Source: Thalassobacterium maritimum (lineage in GTDB: Bacteria > Verrucomicrobiota > Verrucomicrobiia > Opitutales > Coraliomargaritaceae). From it: DNA of 64,000 nucleotides. The notes beneath the pieces were generated by a model that did no database searches, was not told the origin of the DNA, and was given only the letters and a program-made list of their open reading frames with translations. The stretch covers positions 20,765 to 84,764 of the forward strand of contig NZ_JARXHW010000018.1 of NCBI RefSeq assembly GCF_031127805.1, written 5' to 3'. A program made the position numbers and the translations under genes. Positions 9,674-17,928 of this stretch are shown here, piece after piece (the first letter of the stretch is position 1; every line of letters starts with the position of its first letter).

Positions 9674-12022
9674 ATGAGTTCGACTTCTAATAAACCTTCC
9701 GAGGAGCGTTTCACCGTAGCCCGCACCACCCTACTTCTAGACCGCCTGATGACCTGCGTGATCAAGGGCGGCGGTTGGTTGGTGATGTTGACGGTCTTCG
9801 CCATCTTTGCCTTCATCTTTGTGCAGATTCTGCCACTTTTCGGGCATCCAGATGTTAAGTCGGTCGGAAAAGTCAAGGTGCCACTGAATGATGTCGCCGT
9901 GATGGGCGTCGATGAGTGGGGCGAACTCCCTTTCTTTCTCAGTCAAAGCGGGCAACTCCACTTCACTGACCTGCCACGCGATGTCGAAACCCGCACCTAC
10001 GAACGTGTCGGTGGCGACCAAACTAGCCTCGCGCTCGGCCCACGCGGTCTGTTTGAGGTCGACACAAAACTGCCAGAGAAGAACTGGACTGCATTTTATT
10101 ACGACGCCTACAAAGGTGAAATCGCGCTCGGCTCGGAAGACGGTCGCGTCGCCCTGCTGCACCTCGCTTACAAGGCTCAGTTTTTAGCGGACGCCCCGCG
10201 TACGGTCGTGCCTCAGGTCAAATCAGAGTTACTGCCGGCGCTCAGCCAGTCGAACGCCCCCGTGCGCCAGCTGGCCTTCTATGAGTCCACCACCAACCGA
10301 GCGATCGGCACCTTACAAGAAACTGCAGACGGCGAAACCATCGTCACTCTTCAGACCTATGTTGTTAAATCCAGCCTGTTTGGCGCGCCTAAGATGGTGG
10401 CGGACGCACAGATTGACCTCGGTCATGGCATCACCGACGAAAAGCCGGAGCGCTTACTCATCGGCGGGCAAGGCGACCGCATCCTACTCACCACCGAGGG
10501 TGGATGGCTTTACTACCTACGCCTCAACAAGGGGCAACTGGAACGCGTGCAAAAGCTGCAGCCATTTGCCGATCTGGAGGACACATCGATCCACTCGATC
10601 AACTGGCTACTCGGCAAACAATCAGTCATTTTAACTTCAAAGTCCGGTGCAAACATTACACTCGCCAGCTATCTAGACGAAGCGGCTGGCCAAATTCTTT
10701 ACACCAAGATCAAGGACTTCCCAGCACTGGATGCTGGAGGTGCCAACGACTTTAGCCCCGCACAGCGCAACCGCGGATTCCTGATCTCCAACGAGCATCA
10801 ACTCTCATTGCGCTACAGCACCACAGGCGATGTGCGCTGGGAAACCGATACCGACTTCCCACTACAGAAGATCGCGCTCGGCCCACGCTGGGATTCAATT
10901 TTCACCTTCGACGCACAACAAAACCTACACGTCTACGCAGTCGACGACCCGCACCCAAACGCGGGTGCCAAAGCCTTCTTCGGCAAGATCTGGTATGAGG
11001 GCAAATCCGAGCCTGAATACGACTGGCAGTCGTCCAGCGGCACCTCCGACTTCGAGCCTAAGCTCTCGATCGTGCCGCTCTTCTTCGGCTCGATCAAAGG
11101 CACCTTCTACGCCATGCTCTTTGCCATGCCGATCGCGATCTTGGCAGCCATTTACGTTTCGCAATATCTGAAACCGGAAGCGAAGCGCTACATCAAGCCT
11201 GCCATGGAAATCATGGCCTCGCTCCCCTCCGTCGTGCTCGGCTTCCTGGCAGCACTTTGGCTGGCACCTTTAATCGAAGATCGTGTGCCCTCCATCCTGC
11301 TCATGCTCATTGCCGTCCCACTCAGTGCCGCCATGCTGGGCTACTTCTGGGGACGCATGCCTCAAACCGTGCGCAACCGCATACGCCCGGGCTCGGAATG
11401 GATGGTCATCCTGCCAGTGGTACTGATCGTCGGCTACCTGTCTTGGCAACTCGGCCCCACTCTGGAATCGGTCTTGTTCCGCGTCTATGATCCAGACCTC
11501 GGCGTCAAAGCTGGCAACTTTCGCCTTTGGTGGACAGAAACAACTGGCGTTAGCTTTGAGCAACGTAACTCCTTAGTGGTCGGCCTCATGATGGGCTTCG
11601 CCGTGATCCCGATCATTTTCACTATTTCCGAGGATGCGCTCACCAATGTGCCGCCTTACCTCACCTCTGCTTCGCTGGCTCTTGGCGCCAGCCGCTGGCA
11701 GACCACTTGGCGCGTCATCCTACCGACAGCCTCACCTGGTATCTTCTCCGCCACCATCATCGGCTTCGGCCGCGCGGTCGGTGAAACCATGATTTTGCTG
11801 ATGGCTACGGGTAACACGCCGATCATGGAGTGGAACATCTTCAACGGCATGCGCACACTCGCGGCCAACATCGCGGTGGAACTGCCCGAAGCACCACAAT
11901 ACAGCACCCTCTACCGCACTCTTTTCCTCGGTGCGATGGCGCTCTTCCTCCTGACATTCATACTGAACACGATCGCCGAAGTCACTCGCCAGCACCTGCG
12001 CGAGAAATACAAGACGATCTAG
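9674..12022 (+). CDS. pstC: Phosphate ABC transporter permease PstC, long form, 782 aa
   Basis: Inner-membrane permease half of the PstSCAB phosphate importer. Residues about 30-55 are the first membrane helix. Residues about 60-460 form a large soluble domain, predicted extracytoplasmic and rich in beta-strands with propeller-like phrasing (GEIALGSEDGRVALLHL, DRILLTTEGGWLYYLRL). The transporter domain fills 460-782 and contains the ABC-permease EAA-type loop (ALGASRWQTTWRVILPTASPG) and PstC helices. Classical PstC is about 320 residues; long forms near 680 residues exist in Pseudomonas, so this is a known subtype but at the large end. It is followed by pstA after 47 bases. The function of the extra domain is unknown. 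Confidence 0.93.
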   Translation: MSSTSNKPSEERFTVARTTLLLDRLMTCVIKGGGWLVMLTVFAIFAFIFVQILPLFGHPDVKSVGKVKVPLNDVAVMGVDEWGELPFFLSQSGQLHFTDLPRDVETRTYERVGGDQTSLALGPRGLFEVDTKLPEKNWTAFYYDAYKGEIALGSEDGRVALLHLAYKAQFLADAPRTVVPQVKSELLPALSQSNAPVRQLAFYESTTNRAIGTLQETADGETIVTLQTYVVKSSLFGAPKMVADAQIDLGHGITDEKPERLLIGGQGDRILLTTEGGWLYYLRLNKGQLERVQKLQPFADLEDTSIHSINWLLGKQSVILTSKSGANITLASYLDEAAGQILYTKIKDFPALDAGGANDFSPAQRNRGFLISNEHQLSLRYSTTGDVRWETDTDFPLQKIALGPRWDSIFTFDAQQNLHVYAVDDPHPNAGAKAFFGKIWYEGKSEPEYDWQSSSGTSDFEPKLSIVPLFFGSIKGTFYAMLFAMPIAILAAIYVSQYLKPEAKRYIKPAMEIMASLPSVVLGFLAALWLAPLIEDRVPSILLMLIAVPLSAAMLGYFWGRMPQTVRNRIRPGSEWMVILPVVLIVGYLSWQLGPTLESVLFRVYDPDLGVKAGNFRLWWTETTGVSFEQRNSLVVGLMMGFAVIPIIFTISEDALTNVPPYLTSASLALGASRWQTTWRVILPTASPGIFSATIIGFGRAVGETMILLMATGNTPIMEWNIFNGMRTLAANIAVELPEAPQYSTLYRTLFLGAMALFLLTFILNTIAEVTRQHLREKYKTI

Positions 12023-12069
12023 AGTCAGCGCCCGCCACATCACATACAGGCAAACCAGCATTTTTTCTC

Positions 12070-13767
12070 ATGCCAAAATCGCAGCACAGTTTTACATCGA
12101 TCCGCCCCAAAGGTGAAGCCCTCGTTTGGTTCACCGGCATGGGGCTCAGTGTCGGCATCCTCCTGATTATCGGGCTACTCGGTATCATCCTCAAGAACGG
12201 CCTCTCCATGTTTTGGCCCGACACCATCTACGAGGTACAATTGGTCGAGGGCTCAAACGCCGGCCCTCGCAACGGCCAAAACTTCGCCGGCGCCATCGCA
12301 CTGGAACGTCATAAGCGACTACAAGAAGCGACCAATGCTGGCCTGACCAGCGAATTCCAGTTCTTCGCAGGCAACAAAGATGCCTACGGGCAAATGTATC
12401 ACTACGTCGATGCCGACCAAATCGTGACGGACGCAACGGGTGAACCCTTATTTACACCGGCTCCTGGCATCCTCCAATTAGAGCGTATCGAGTTCGGGGA
12501 TGCACTCGGCTTCCCGCTCGAAATCCAACTCGCCGATGGAACTACAATCACTGAGCCAGAAGCACTGAAGGCCGCACTATTCAAGACGATCGAGGAAAGC
12601 AACGAACGCTTAGAAACCTATACCAAGATCGAGAAGAAACAGATCGGACGCATCAACAGCAAGATGGAATCCATCCGCCTCGAGCAACGCGCACTGCGCG
12701 AAGAGCTGGGCGAGGCTGCCGCTGAAACCTCGCCGCAGATTCAAGAACTAAACGAGCAGCAAGCGGCCTTGCAGGCGCAATACACCGAACTCGCAGCGGA
12801 AGCCCGCGAGCTGCGCGAACGTCGTCACCAGGACTCGCTGCTGCTGCGTCTAGCCACCGGCGAAGAGCGTCGCATCAGCTTTGAAAACATCACTCAGGCA
12901 CACTTCCCCAATGAAATGAGCCTGCCAGGCAAAGTTGGCTTCTTTCTGAAGCAGATCTGGCGCTTCATGTCCGAAGCCCCCCGTGAGGCGAATACTGAAG
13001 GCGGCATTTTCCCCGCGATCTTCGGCACCTTTGTCATGACACTGCTGATGAGCCTGGCCGTGATGCCCTTCGGTGTGGTCGCCGCCATTTACCTGCGCGA
13101 GTATGCCACCCAGGGCGTCATCGTACGAGCTGTCCGCATCTCGGTTAACAATCTAGCCGGTGTGCCCTCCATCGTTTATGGCGTCTTCGGACTCGGCTTC
13201 TTCGTTTATGTGCTCGGTGGCAGTATCGACGAACTGTTTTTCAGTCATAAACTCCCCACCGCCACCTTCGGCACCGGCGGCGTCCTGTGGGCCTCCCTCA
13301 CCTTGGCACTCATGACTGTGCCCGTCGTGATTGTCGCCACAGAAGAAGCACTCTCGGCGGTGCCACGAGGCATGCGTGAGGCCGCGCTCGCTTGCGGCGC
13401 TTCCAAGTGGCAAGCGATTCAACGCATCGTGCTGCCCGCCAGCGCGCCCGGCATCTTGACAGGACTCATCCTCGCCATGGCACGCGGCGCAGGCGAAGTC
13501 GCACCACTAATGCTGGTGGGCGTGGTCAAACTCGCACCAAGCCTGCCCCTCGATGGCGAATTTCCTTTCGTTCACCTCGACCGCAAATTCATGCACCTCG
13601 GCTTCCACATTTACGACCTCGCCTTCCAGTCGCCCGATTCCGATGCCGCCAAGCCGATGGTCTTTGCCACGACACTCTTGCTGATCGTACTGGTCATCGT
13701 ACTCAATCTAAGCGCTATCACGATCCGCAACCATCTTCGTAAAAAGTATAAGGGCGACACCTTTTAA
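12070..13767 (+). CDS. pstA: Phosphate ABC transporter permease PstA, long form, 565 aa
   Basis: Second permease half of the phosphate importer. The ATG at 12070 (MPKSQHSFTSIRPKGEA) is preferred; the open frame extends 80 codons further back but that part lies inside pstC in another frame. One membrane helix (about 25-48) is followed by an extracytoplasmic region of roughly 250 residues that includes a charged coiled-coil (about 175-270, with ESNERLETYTKIEKK and REELGEAAAE). The permease domain covers about 310-565, with the EAA-type loop ALACGASKWQAIQRIVLPAS. Classical PstA is about 290 residues; the insertion between helix 1 and the core matches the Pseudomonas long type. It sits between pstC and pstB. 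Confidence 0.93.
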   Translation: MPKSQHSFTSIRPKGEALVWFTGMGLSVGILLIIGLLGIILKNGLSMFWPDTIYEVQLVEGSNAGPRNGQNFAGAIALERHKRLQEATNAGLTSEFQFFAGNKDAYGQMYHYVDADQIVTDATGEPLFTPAPGILQLERIEFGDALGFPLEIQLADGTTITEPEALKAALFKTIEESNERLETYTKIEKKQIGRINSKMESIRLEQRALREELGEAAAETSPQIQELNEQQAALQAQYTELAAEARELRERRHQDSLLLRLATGEERRISFENITQAHFPNEMSLPGKVGFFLKQIWRFMSEAPREANTEGGIFPAIFGTFVMTLLMSLAVMPFGVVAAIYLREYATQGVIVRAVRISVNNLAGVPSIVYGVFGLGFFVYVLGGSIDELFFSHKLPTATFGTGGVLWASLTLALMTVPVVIVATEEALSAVPRGMREAALACGASKWQAIQRIVLPASAPGILTGLILAMARGAGEVAPLMLVGVVKLAPSLPLDGEFPFVHLDRKFMHLGFHIYDLAFQSPDSDAAKPMVFATTLLLIVLVIVLNLSAITIRNHLRKKYKGDTF

Positions 13768-13815
13768 GTCATCGCACGCGACGCTAACATAAATAGAATT
13801 TAAACATTTTTTGCA

Positions 13816-14613
13816 ATGAGCCAAACACCTGAAACAACAAACGCCCGAGCAGACTTCGAGCCCTTCATCCAGATCAAAGACAATTACAACTTCTGGTATG
13901 GCAGCACCCAAGTGCTATTCGATATGAACCTCGACATACCAGAAAAGCAAGTCACCGCCTTCATCGGTCCCTCTGGTTGTGGTAAGTCCACGCTGCTACG
14001 CAGCATCAATCGTATGAATGACCTAATCGAGGGCATCCATCACACAGGTGATATCACGATTGCGGATCAAAGCATCTACGATCCCAGCCTCGAAGTCATC
14101 TCGCTGCGCAAGCGCATCGGCATGGTCTTCCAAAAGTACAACCCTTTTCCTAAATCGATCTACGAGAACATTGTTTTCAGTCTCCGCATTGCTGGCCGCA
14201 ACAAGAAGTCCGAACTGGACGAAGTCGTTGAGCGCAGCTTACGCGGCGCCGCTCTTTGGGACGAAGTCAAAGACCGTTTACACGAGAGTGCGCTCAGCAT
14301 GTCGGGTGGCCAGATGCAACGTCTCTGTATCGCCCGCGCCATCGCTAACAACCCTGAGGTCATCCTAATGGACGAACCTTGCTCCGCACTCGACCCCATC
14401 GCTACAGGCAAGGTCGAAGAACTCATCCATGAGTTGAAAAAGGACTATACTATTGTTATCGTTACGCACAACATGCAACAAGCCGCACGCGTCTCTGATC
14501 GCACCGCCTTCTTCTATCTTGGCAAACTGATCGAATATGATGTAACGGATAATATCTTCATGAAACCTAGCAACGAACAAACTGAAGCCTATGTTTCTGG
14601 TCGCTTCGGTTGA
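13816..14613 (+). CDS. pstB: Phosphate ABC transporter ATP-binding protein PstB, 265 aa
   Basis: Cytoplasmic ATPase that powers phosphate import through PstC/PstA. Visible motifs in order are Walker A (GPSGCGKST, about residue 54), Q-loop (GMVFQKYNPFP), ABC signature (MSGGQMQRLCIARAIA), Walker B (VILMDEPCSALDP) and the H-loop (VIVTHNM). The Q-loop proline-rich NPFP is characteristic of PstB. It follows pstA by 48 bases and precedes phoU by 40, as in most pst operons. Length is normal. Confidence 0.96.
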   Translation: MSQTPETTNARADFEPFIQIKDNYNFWYGSTQVLFDMNLDIPEKQVTAFIGPSGCGKSTLLRSINRMNDLIEGIHHTGDITIADQSIYDPSLEVISLRKRIGMVFQKYNPFPKSIYENIVFSLRIAGRNKKSELDEVVERSLRGAALWDEVKDRLHESALSMSGGQMQRLCIARAIANNPEVILMDEPCSALDPIATGKVEELIHELKKDYTIVIVTHNMQQAARVSDRTAFFYLGKLIEYDVTDNIFMKPSNEQTEAYVSGRFG

Positions 14614-14653
14614 TTGAAAACTCTGATCACAACTCCCCCTCCCTATTGTAACC

Positions 14654-15292
14654 ATGAACCGCTACTTCCACAAAGAACTCGAAGAGATTCGCAGTAAACT
14701 CATTCTCATAGGCGAAAAAGCCAACGAAGCAGGCCGCTTAGCGGTCGAAGGCTTCATCGAGAGCGACCTCGAAAAGACACAAGCCGCCGTCAAAATGGAC
14801 GATGAGATCGACGATCTCGAAGTCGAAATTGACCGTGCTTCCGTCCGTTACATAACACTGCGTTCTCCCGTCTCCAGCGACGTGCGCTTAATCTTTGTGG
14901 CCATCAAAGCCAGCCATGACCTAGAGCGAGCAGGTGATGAAGCCCACAGCATTGCAAAAAAGACACGCACAATCCTAACAAGAGATGGAAAGGTAAAAAA
15001 CCCTGTCGAGATCGAGAAAATGAGTGCTCTAGCATTCGCGATGATGCGCGACGCGATCACCTCGCTGCTAGATGAAAACCTTGAGCTCGCTCAAGGCATC
15101 ATCAAGCGCGACAAAGAAGTCGATCGCATCAATAAAGAAAACTACACCACGCTCTACAACGAGATGAAAGGCGAACACGGAGATTCATCCACGCACGTAG
15201 AAACCATTCTCATTTCCAAATCAATTGAACGCATTGCGGATCACGCAAAAAACTTGGCCGAAGAAGTGATTTACCTGCTGACAGGCGAATAG
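14654..15292 (+). CDS. phoU: Phosphate signalling complex protein PhoU, 212 aa
   Basis: Negative regulator that links PstSCAB transport activity to the PhoR/PhoB two-component system and limits phosphate uptake. The sequence has the two repeated three-helix PhoU domains. Each carries the acidic metal-site motif E/DxxxD: first repeat KMDDEIDDLEVEID with HDLERAGDEAHSIAK, second repeat KRDKEVDRINKEN with SIERIADHAKNLAEE. Length and position as last gene of the pst operon are typical. No phoB or phoR gene is in the window. Confidence 0.95.
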   Translation: MNRYFHKELEEIRSKLILIGEKANEAGRLAVEGFIESDLEKTQAAVKMDDEIDDLEVEIDRASVRYITLRSPVSSDVRLIFVAIKASHDLERAGDEAHSIAKKTRTILTRDGKVKNPVEIEKMSALAFAMMRDAITSLLDENLELAQGIIKRDKEVDRINKENYTTLYNEMKGEHGDSSTHVETILISKSIERIADHAKNLAEEVIYLLTGE

Positions 15293-15416
15293 TCACTTTG
15301 TACTGTCAATTTGGCTTTGTTTGTGCTAGTCACACCTGTGTCGGTCACTCACGCTGGAGTCCTTCCAGCAATATCGACGCACAACTAACATAAATAAACT
15401 CGAATATTCAGTCACT

Positions 15417-15890
15417 ATGGCTAAGAAAAAAACAACTAAGAAAGCGGCCAAAAAAGTTGCAGCCAAAAAGGCTGTCAAAAAAGTAGCCGTCAAGAAAGCT
15501 CCTGCAAAGAAGGCAGCCAAGAAAGTAGCCGCTAAGAAAGTAGCTGCAAAAAAGGTAGCCGTCAAAAAAGCAGTTAAGAAAGCAGCACCTAAAAAGGCGA
15601 TCCCAGCTAAAGCACCTGCCAAGACAGTCGAAAAAACATCCATTATCGCTCGCGTAGACGTCGGATTCGGCAACAGCCTCTACGTTCGCGGAGAAGGCGC
15701 AGGCCTCTCATGGGACAAGGGTATTCAACTCGATAACGTTAGCCCATACGAATGGTCCTTCGCCAGCACACAAGCTAAAGGCGATGTTACCTTCAAATTC
15801 CTCATCAACGATGAGATTTGGGCCGAAGGTGAAAATGGCACTGTAGCCGCCGGCGATACATCTATCACCTCACCGGTTTTCGCTTGGTAA
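15417..15890 (+). CDS. Protein with histone H1-like Lys/Ala tail and C-terminal carbohydrate-binding-like domain, 157 aa
   Basis: Residues 1-70 consist almost entirely of Lys, Ala, Val and Pro in KKAAKKVAAKK-type repeats, like histone H1 tails and bacterial Hc1/AlgP-type DNA-binding tails; this part should be disordered and bind nucleic acid. Residues about 73-157 form a compact beta-rich domain (IIARVDVGFGNSLYVRGEG, SWDKGIQL, VTFKFLINDEIWAEGENG). Its W/K/N spacing is reminiscent of the CBM20/CBM48 starch-binding fold. It has no signal peptide, so is cytoplasmic. It has its own terminator and a 124-base upstream gap, so is likely independent of phoU. The tail is directly visible; the fold assignment is tentative and the combination has no function known to me. 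Confidence 0.8.
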   Translation: MAKKKTTKKAAKKVAAKKAVKKVAVKKAPAKKAAKKVAAKKVAAKKVAVKKAVKKAAPKKAIPAKAPAKTVEKTSIIARVDVGFGNSLYVRGEGAGLSWDKGIQLDNVSPYEWSFASTQAKGDVTFKFLINDEIWAEGENGTVAAGDTSITSPVFAW

Positions 15891-15942
15891 TTAAGCAAAG
15901 TTATACGCTTTAGATAACGAAGCACCGCTTCCATAAATTTAC

Positions 15943-15977
15943 AAAATCCCGCCAATAAATTGGCGGGATTTTTTTTG
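15943..15977 (+). terminator. Terminator after the histone-tail protein
   Basis: AAATCCCGCCAA and TTGGCGGGATTT form a perfect stem around a short AT loop, followed by a run of eight T. It lies about 55 bases past the stop codon of the plus-strand gene. With A residues on its other side it could also stop minus-strand transcripts. Confidence 0.9.
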
Positions 15978-16009
15978 CATTATATAAAATACCCCTCTGA
16001 GCGATGCCC

Positions 16010-16828
16010 TCACTCCCCCCAGGAAGGTGGCACCAAGAAATAAGGCTCCGTCGAATCAGGCAGACAAAACAAAGTACAACGCTCTGTGGCCAGTTTGTGT
16101 AAATGCGCTGCGGAAACGACTTCTAGCTGCCCCTTGGCCTGCGGGCTCAACTCGACAGGCCAGAACGCTTTCGGAATGATCCTGACTTCAGTGCACTTGG
16201 GAAAATACTGCGGCCACTCACTGAGGTATAGCCATCGGCCCAGTCGTGCAGTGGCCGACATAAAATCCAGTTGTGGAAACTCTGCCCACCCCATCGGTAG
16301 AAAAAGACAGCCGTAAATGAGTTGTCGCGTTTCGATGGCTTCAATCCCAAAACGCTGGCGTAAGAGCTGACGCGTTTCCGGCAAGCGACTCAATTGCAAC
16401 TGATGCCTGCGCAGACGCTCCAGCTTGCGTTGCCAATTGTCGCGCGGGTCCGGCCCGGGAAACTGCCAGCCATCGCGCCCTTTGACTGCGAGATAAAATT
16501 TAACTGCCAACTCCAAATGCAGATACTGATCCTGCACAAGATCGTGCAAGAGGAAGTCCAGCTCCCCCAAGGTGCGCCCGCTCTCGGCGAAGACCTGCAA
16601 GTGACTCGCCAACAGCTCAAAGTCAGCGGACGATTCCAAGAGTCGACCGAGCGCTTGCTCGTAGAGGTGCCCCAACTTTTGGTCAAAGCGAAGCGGCTCA
16701 ACAGCGCATGCGCCCGTGGAGCCCAATCGCGAACGATCCAGCACCGCCGCCTCCGGCAGGTCCCCGATCAAGAGCGGCGCCGAACGAAGGCTTTCGAGGA
16801 TGAGTTGAGTGGGCGTCGCAGCGATCAT
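16010..16828 (-). CDS. DUF1853 family protein, 272 aa
   Basis: Soluble protein of a family of unknown function. Diagnostic features are visible: a short start motif (SLRSAPLLIGDL), the conserved LGHLYEQALGRLL, the core GELDFLLHDLVQDQYLHLELAVKFYLAV, then GPDPRDNWQRKLERL. The GELD...HLELAVKFYL segment resembles nuclease-fold cores, as noted for the family from memory. The start is taken at the ATG at 16826-16828, preceded by a G-rich stretch that can act as ribosome site; an in-frame TTG lies three codons upstream. It is downstream of the DNA glycosylase gene on the same strand, with the 29-bp hairpin repeats between them. Confidence 0.78.
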   Translation of the reverse strand: MIAATPTQLILESLRSAPLLIGDLPEAAVLDRSRLGSTGACAVEPLRFDQKLGHLYEQALGRLLESSADFELLASHLQVFAESGRTLGELDFLLHDLVQDQYLHLELAVKFYLAVKGRDGWQFPGPDPRDNWQRKLERLRRHQLQLSRLPETRQLLRQRFGIEAIETRQLIYGCLFLPMGWAEFPQLDFMSATARLGRWLYLSEWPQYFPKCTEVRIIPKAFWPVELSPQAKGQLEVVSAAHLHKLATERCTLFCLPDSTEPYFLVPPSWGE

Positions 16829-16886
16829 TACCCCCAATAAGCGACCTATTTAAAGCAAAACTTCAATATTCTTTCCTGCCAAGCCC

Positions 16887-16969
16887 CCCCGGTTCAGAGA
16901 ACCGAAGCTACAACTCCCCGGTTCAGAGAACCGAAGCTACAACTCCCCGGTTCAGAGAACCGAAGCTAC
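16887..16969. repeat. Three tandem copies of a 29-bp hairpin unit
   Basis: The unit CCCCGGTTCAGAGAACCGAA plus nine more bases (GCTACAACT) is repeated at 16887, 16916 and 16945 with no mismatch visible; the third copy ends after GCTAC. Each unit contains the perfect palindrome CGGTTC-AGA-GAACCG. The array lies directly downstream of the minus-strand glycosylase gene and could act as a terminator or RNA 3' end structure, although there is no T run. Confidence 0.9.
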
Positions 16970-16986
16970 GCGACTTCCTACTTCAG

Positions 16987-17790
16987 CTACTTCTGGCAGC
17001 GTGGACAATGGTAGGTGCCGCGTTGGCCGAGGACGGTTTTGACCACAGGCGTCTTTTTGCAAAGTTGACATTCTTGCTGGTAGAAAACCACCAGGTTTTG
17101 CACGCCGGTGCCCTTGTCGCCTTTAGTATCACGGTAGCCACCTCCAAAAGCGACGCCGCCGCGGGTGATGGTGCCGTTAATTACCGTCGAAACAGCGCGA
17201 TAGAGTTTATTGATTTCCCGAGTGCTCAGGCTTTGGACCAATCGATGCGGCAAGACTCTAGCATGCGCGCAAATCTCGTTGGCGATATAATTACCAGTGC
17301 CCGCAAAGAGCGACTGATCCAGCAGCGAGACTTTCACCGCCCGCTGCGGATAGCGCAGCAGGCAGGCCTTAAAATAGCGCGCGGTAAATTCAGGCGACAA
17401 GAGATCGTGCCCCAGCTCGGCCAGCTTCGCGGCGGCCCGTGGCTCGTCGTATAAATACATGTGTCCGAAACGGCGCGGATCAACATAGCCGAGGTAGCCG
17501 GAATCGCTGGTAAATTGCACATGCGTATGCTTGGTCGTGATCCACTCGGACGCGATCAACCATCCGCCCGACATGCCGAGATGGCTCAACAAGTGGCGGC
17601 CATCGTCGAGCATGAAATCCAACAGCTTCCCCTTGCGCTCGACTCTTAGCAAACTGCATCCTACCAGGTGATCCATGGGCGTGTGCACAATCGAATCCGC
17701 GACTCGACTCAACGAGCAGCGCTGAATGCGAAAAGGCATGATCGCGTTCAGCTGGTCTTGAATGGTTTTAACTTCGGGCAGTTCCGGCAT
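16987..17790 (-). CDS. mutM: Fpg/Nei family DNA glycosylase, 267 aa
   Basis: Base-excision repair enzyme that removes oxidised bases such as 8-oxoguanine and cleaves the abasic site. The start is fixed by the required MPELPEV N-terminus, whose Pro2 is the nucleophile and Glu3 the proton donor; the frame extends further upstream but would destroy this end. Other landmarks are the catalytic-loop lysine in VERKGKLLDF, the helix-two-turn-helix motif FAGTGNYIANEI, and a C-terminal zinc finger with CQLC and CPRC pairs and the conserved QRGTYHC. Length is normal for Fpg. Choice between MutM and an Nei-like member is not certain from sequence alone. Confidence 0.9.
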   Translation of the reverse strand: MPELPEVKTIQDQLNAIMPFRIQRCSLSRVADSIVHTPMDHLVGCSLLRVERKGKLLDFMLDDGRHLLSHLGMSGGWLIASEWITTKHTHVQFTSDSGYLGYVDPRRFGHMYLYDEPRAAAKLAELGHDLLSPEFTARYFKACLLRYPQRAVKVSLLDQSLFAGTGNYIANEICAHARVLPHRLVQSLSTREINKLYRAVSTVINGTITRGGVAFGGGYRDTKGDKGTGVQNLVVFYQQECQLCKKTPVVKTVLGQRGTYHCPRCQK

Positions 17791-17928
17791 AGCTAGAAGT
17801 GCAAAAAAGGCTAGCGTGTGTAAACTGCAAGTAGAATTGAGCGACTGCGCTCTCACTCGGGTCGCATACACACATGACAGCCAACTTCCTAACCTTGCCT
17901 AACGGGATATAAATCATAAGGTATCAGT

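Noticed and set aside
11830..12069. 80-codon N-terminal extension of PstA
   Set aside because: Overlaps the 3' end of pstC in another frame; the peptide is Arg/His-rich with no membrane signal, while the ATG at 12070 gives a normal PstA start.
16887..16969. CRISPR array
   Set aside because: The 29-bp units are directly adjacent with no spacers.
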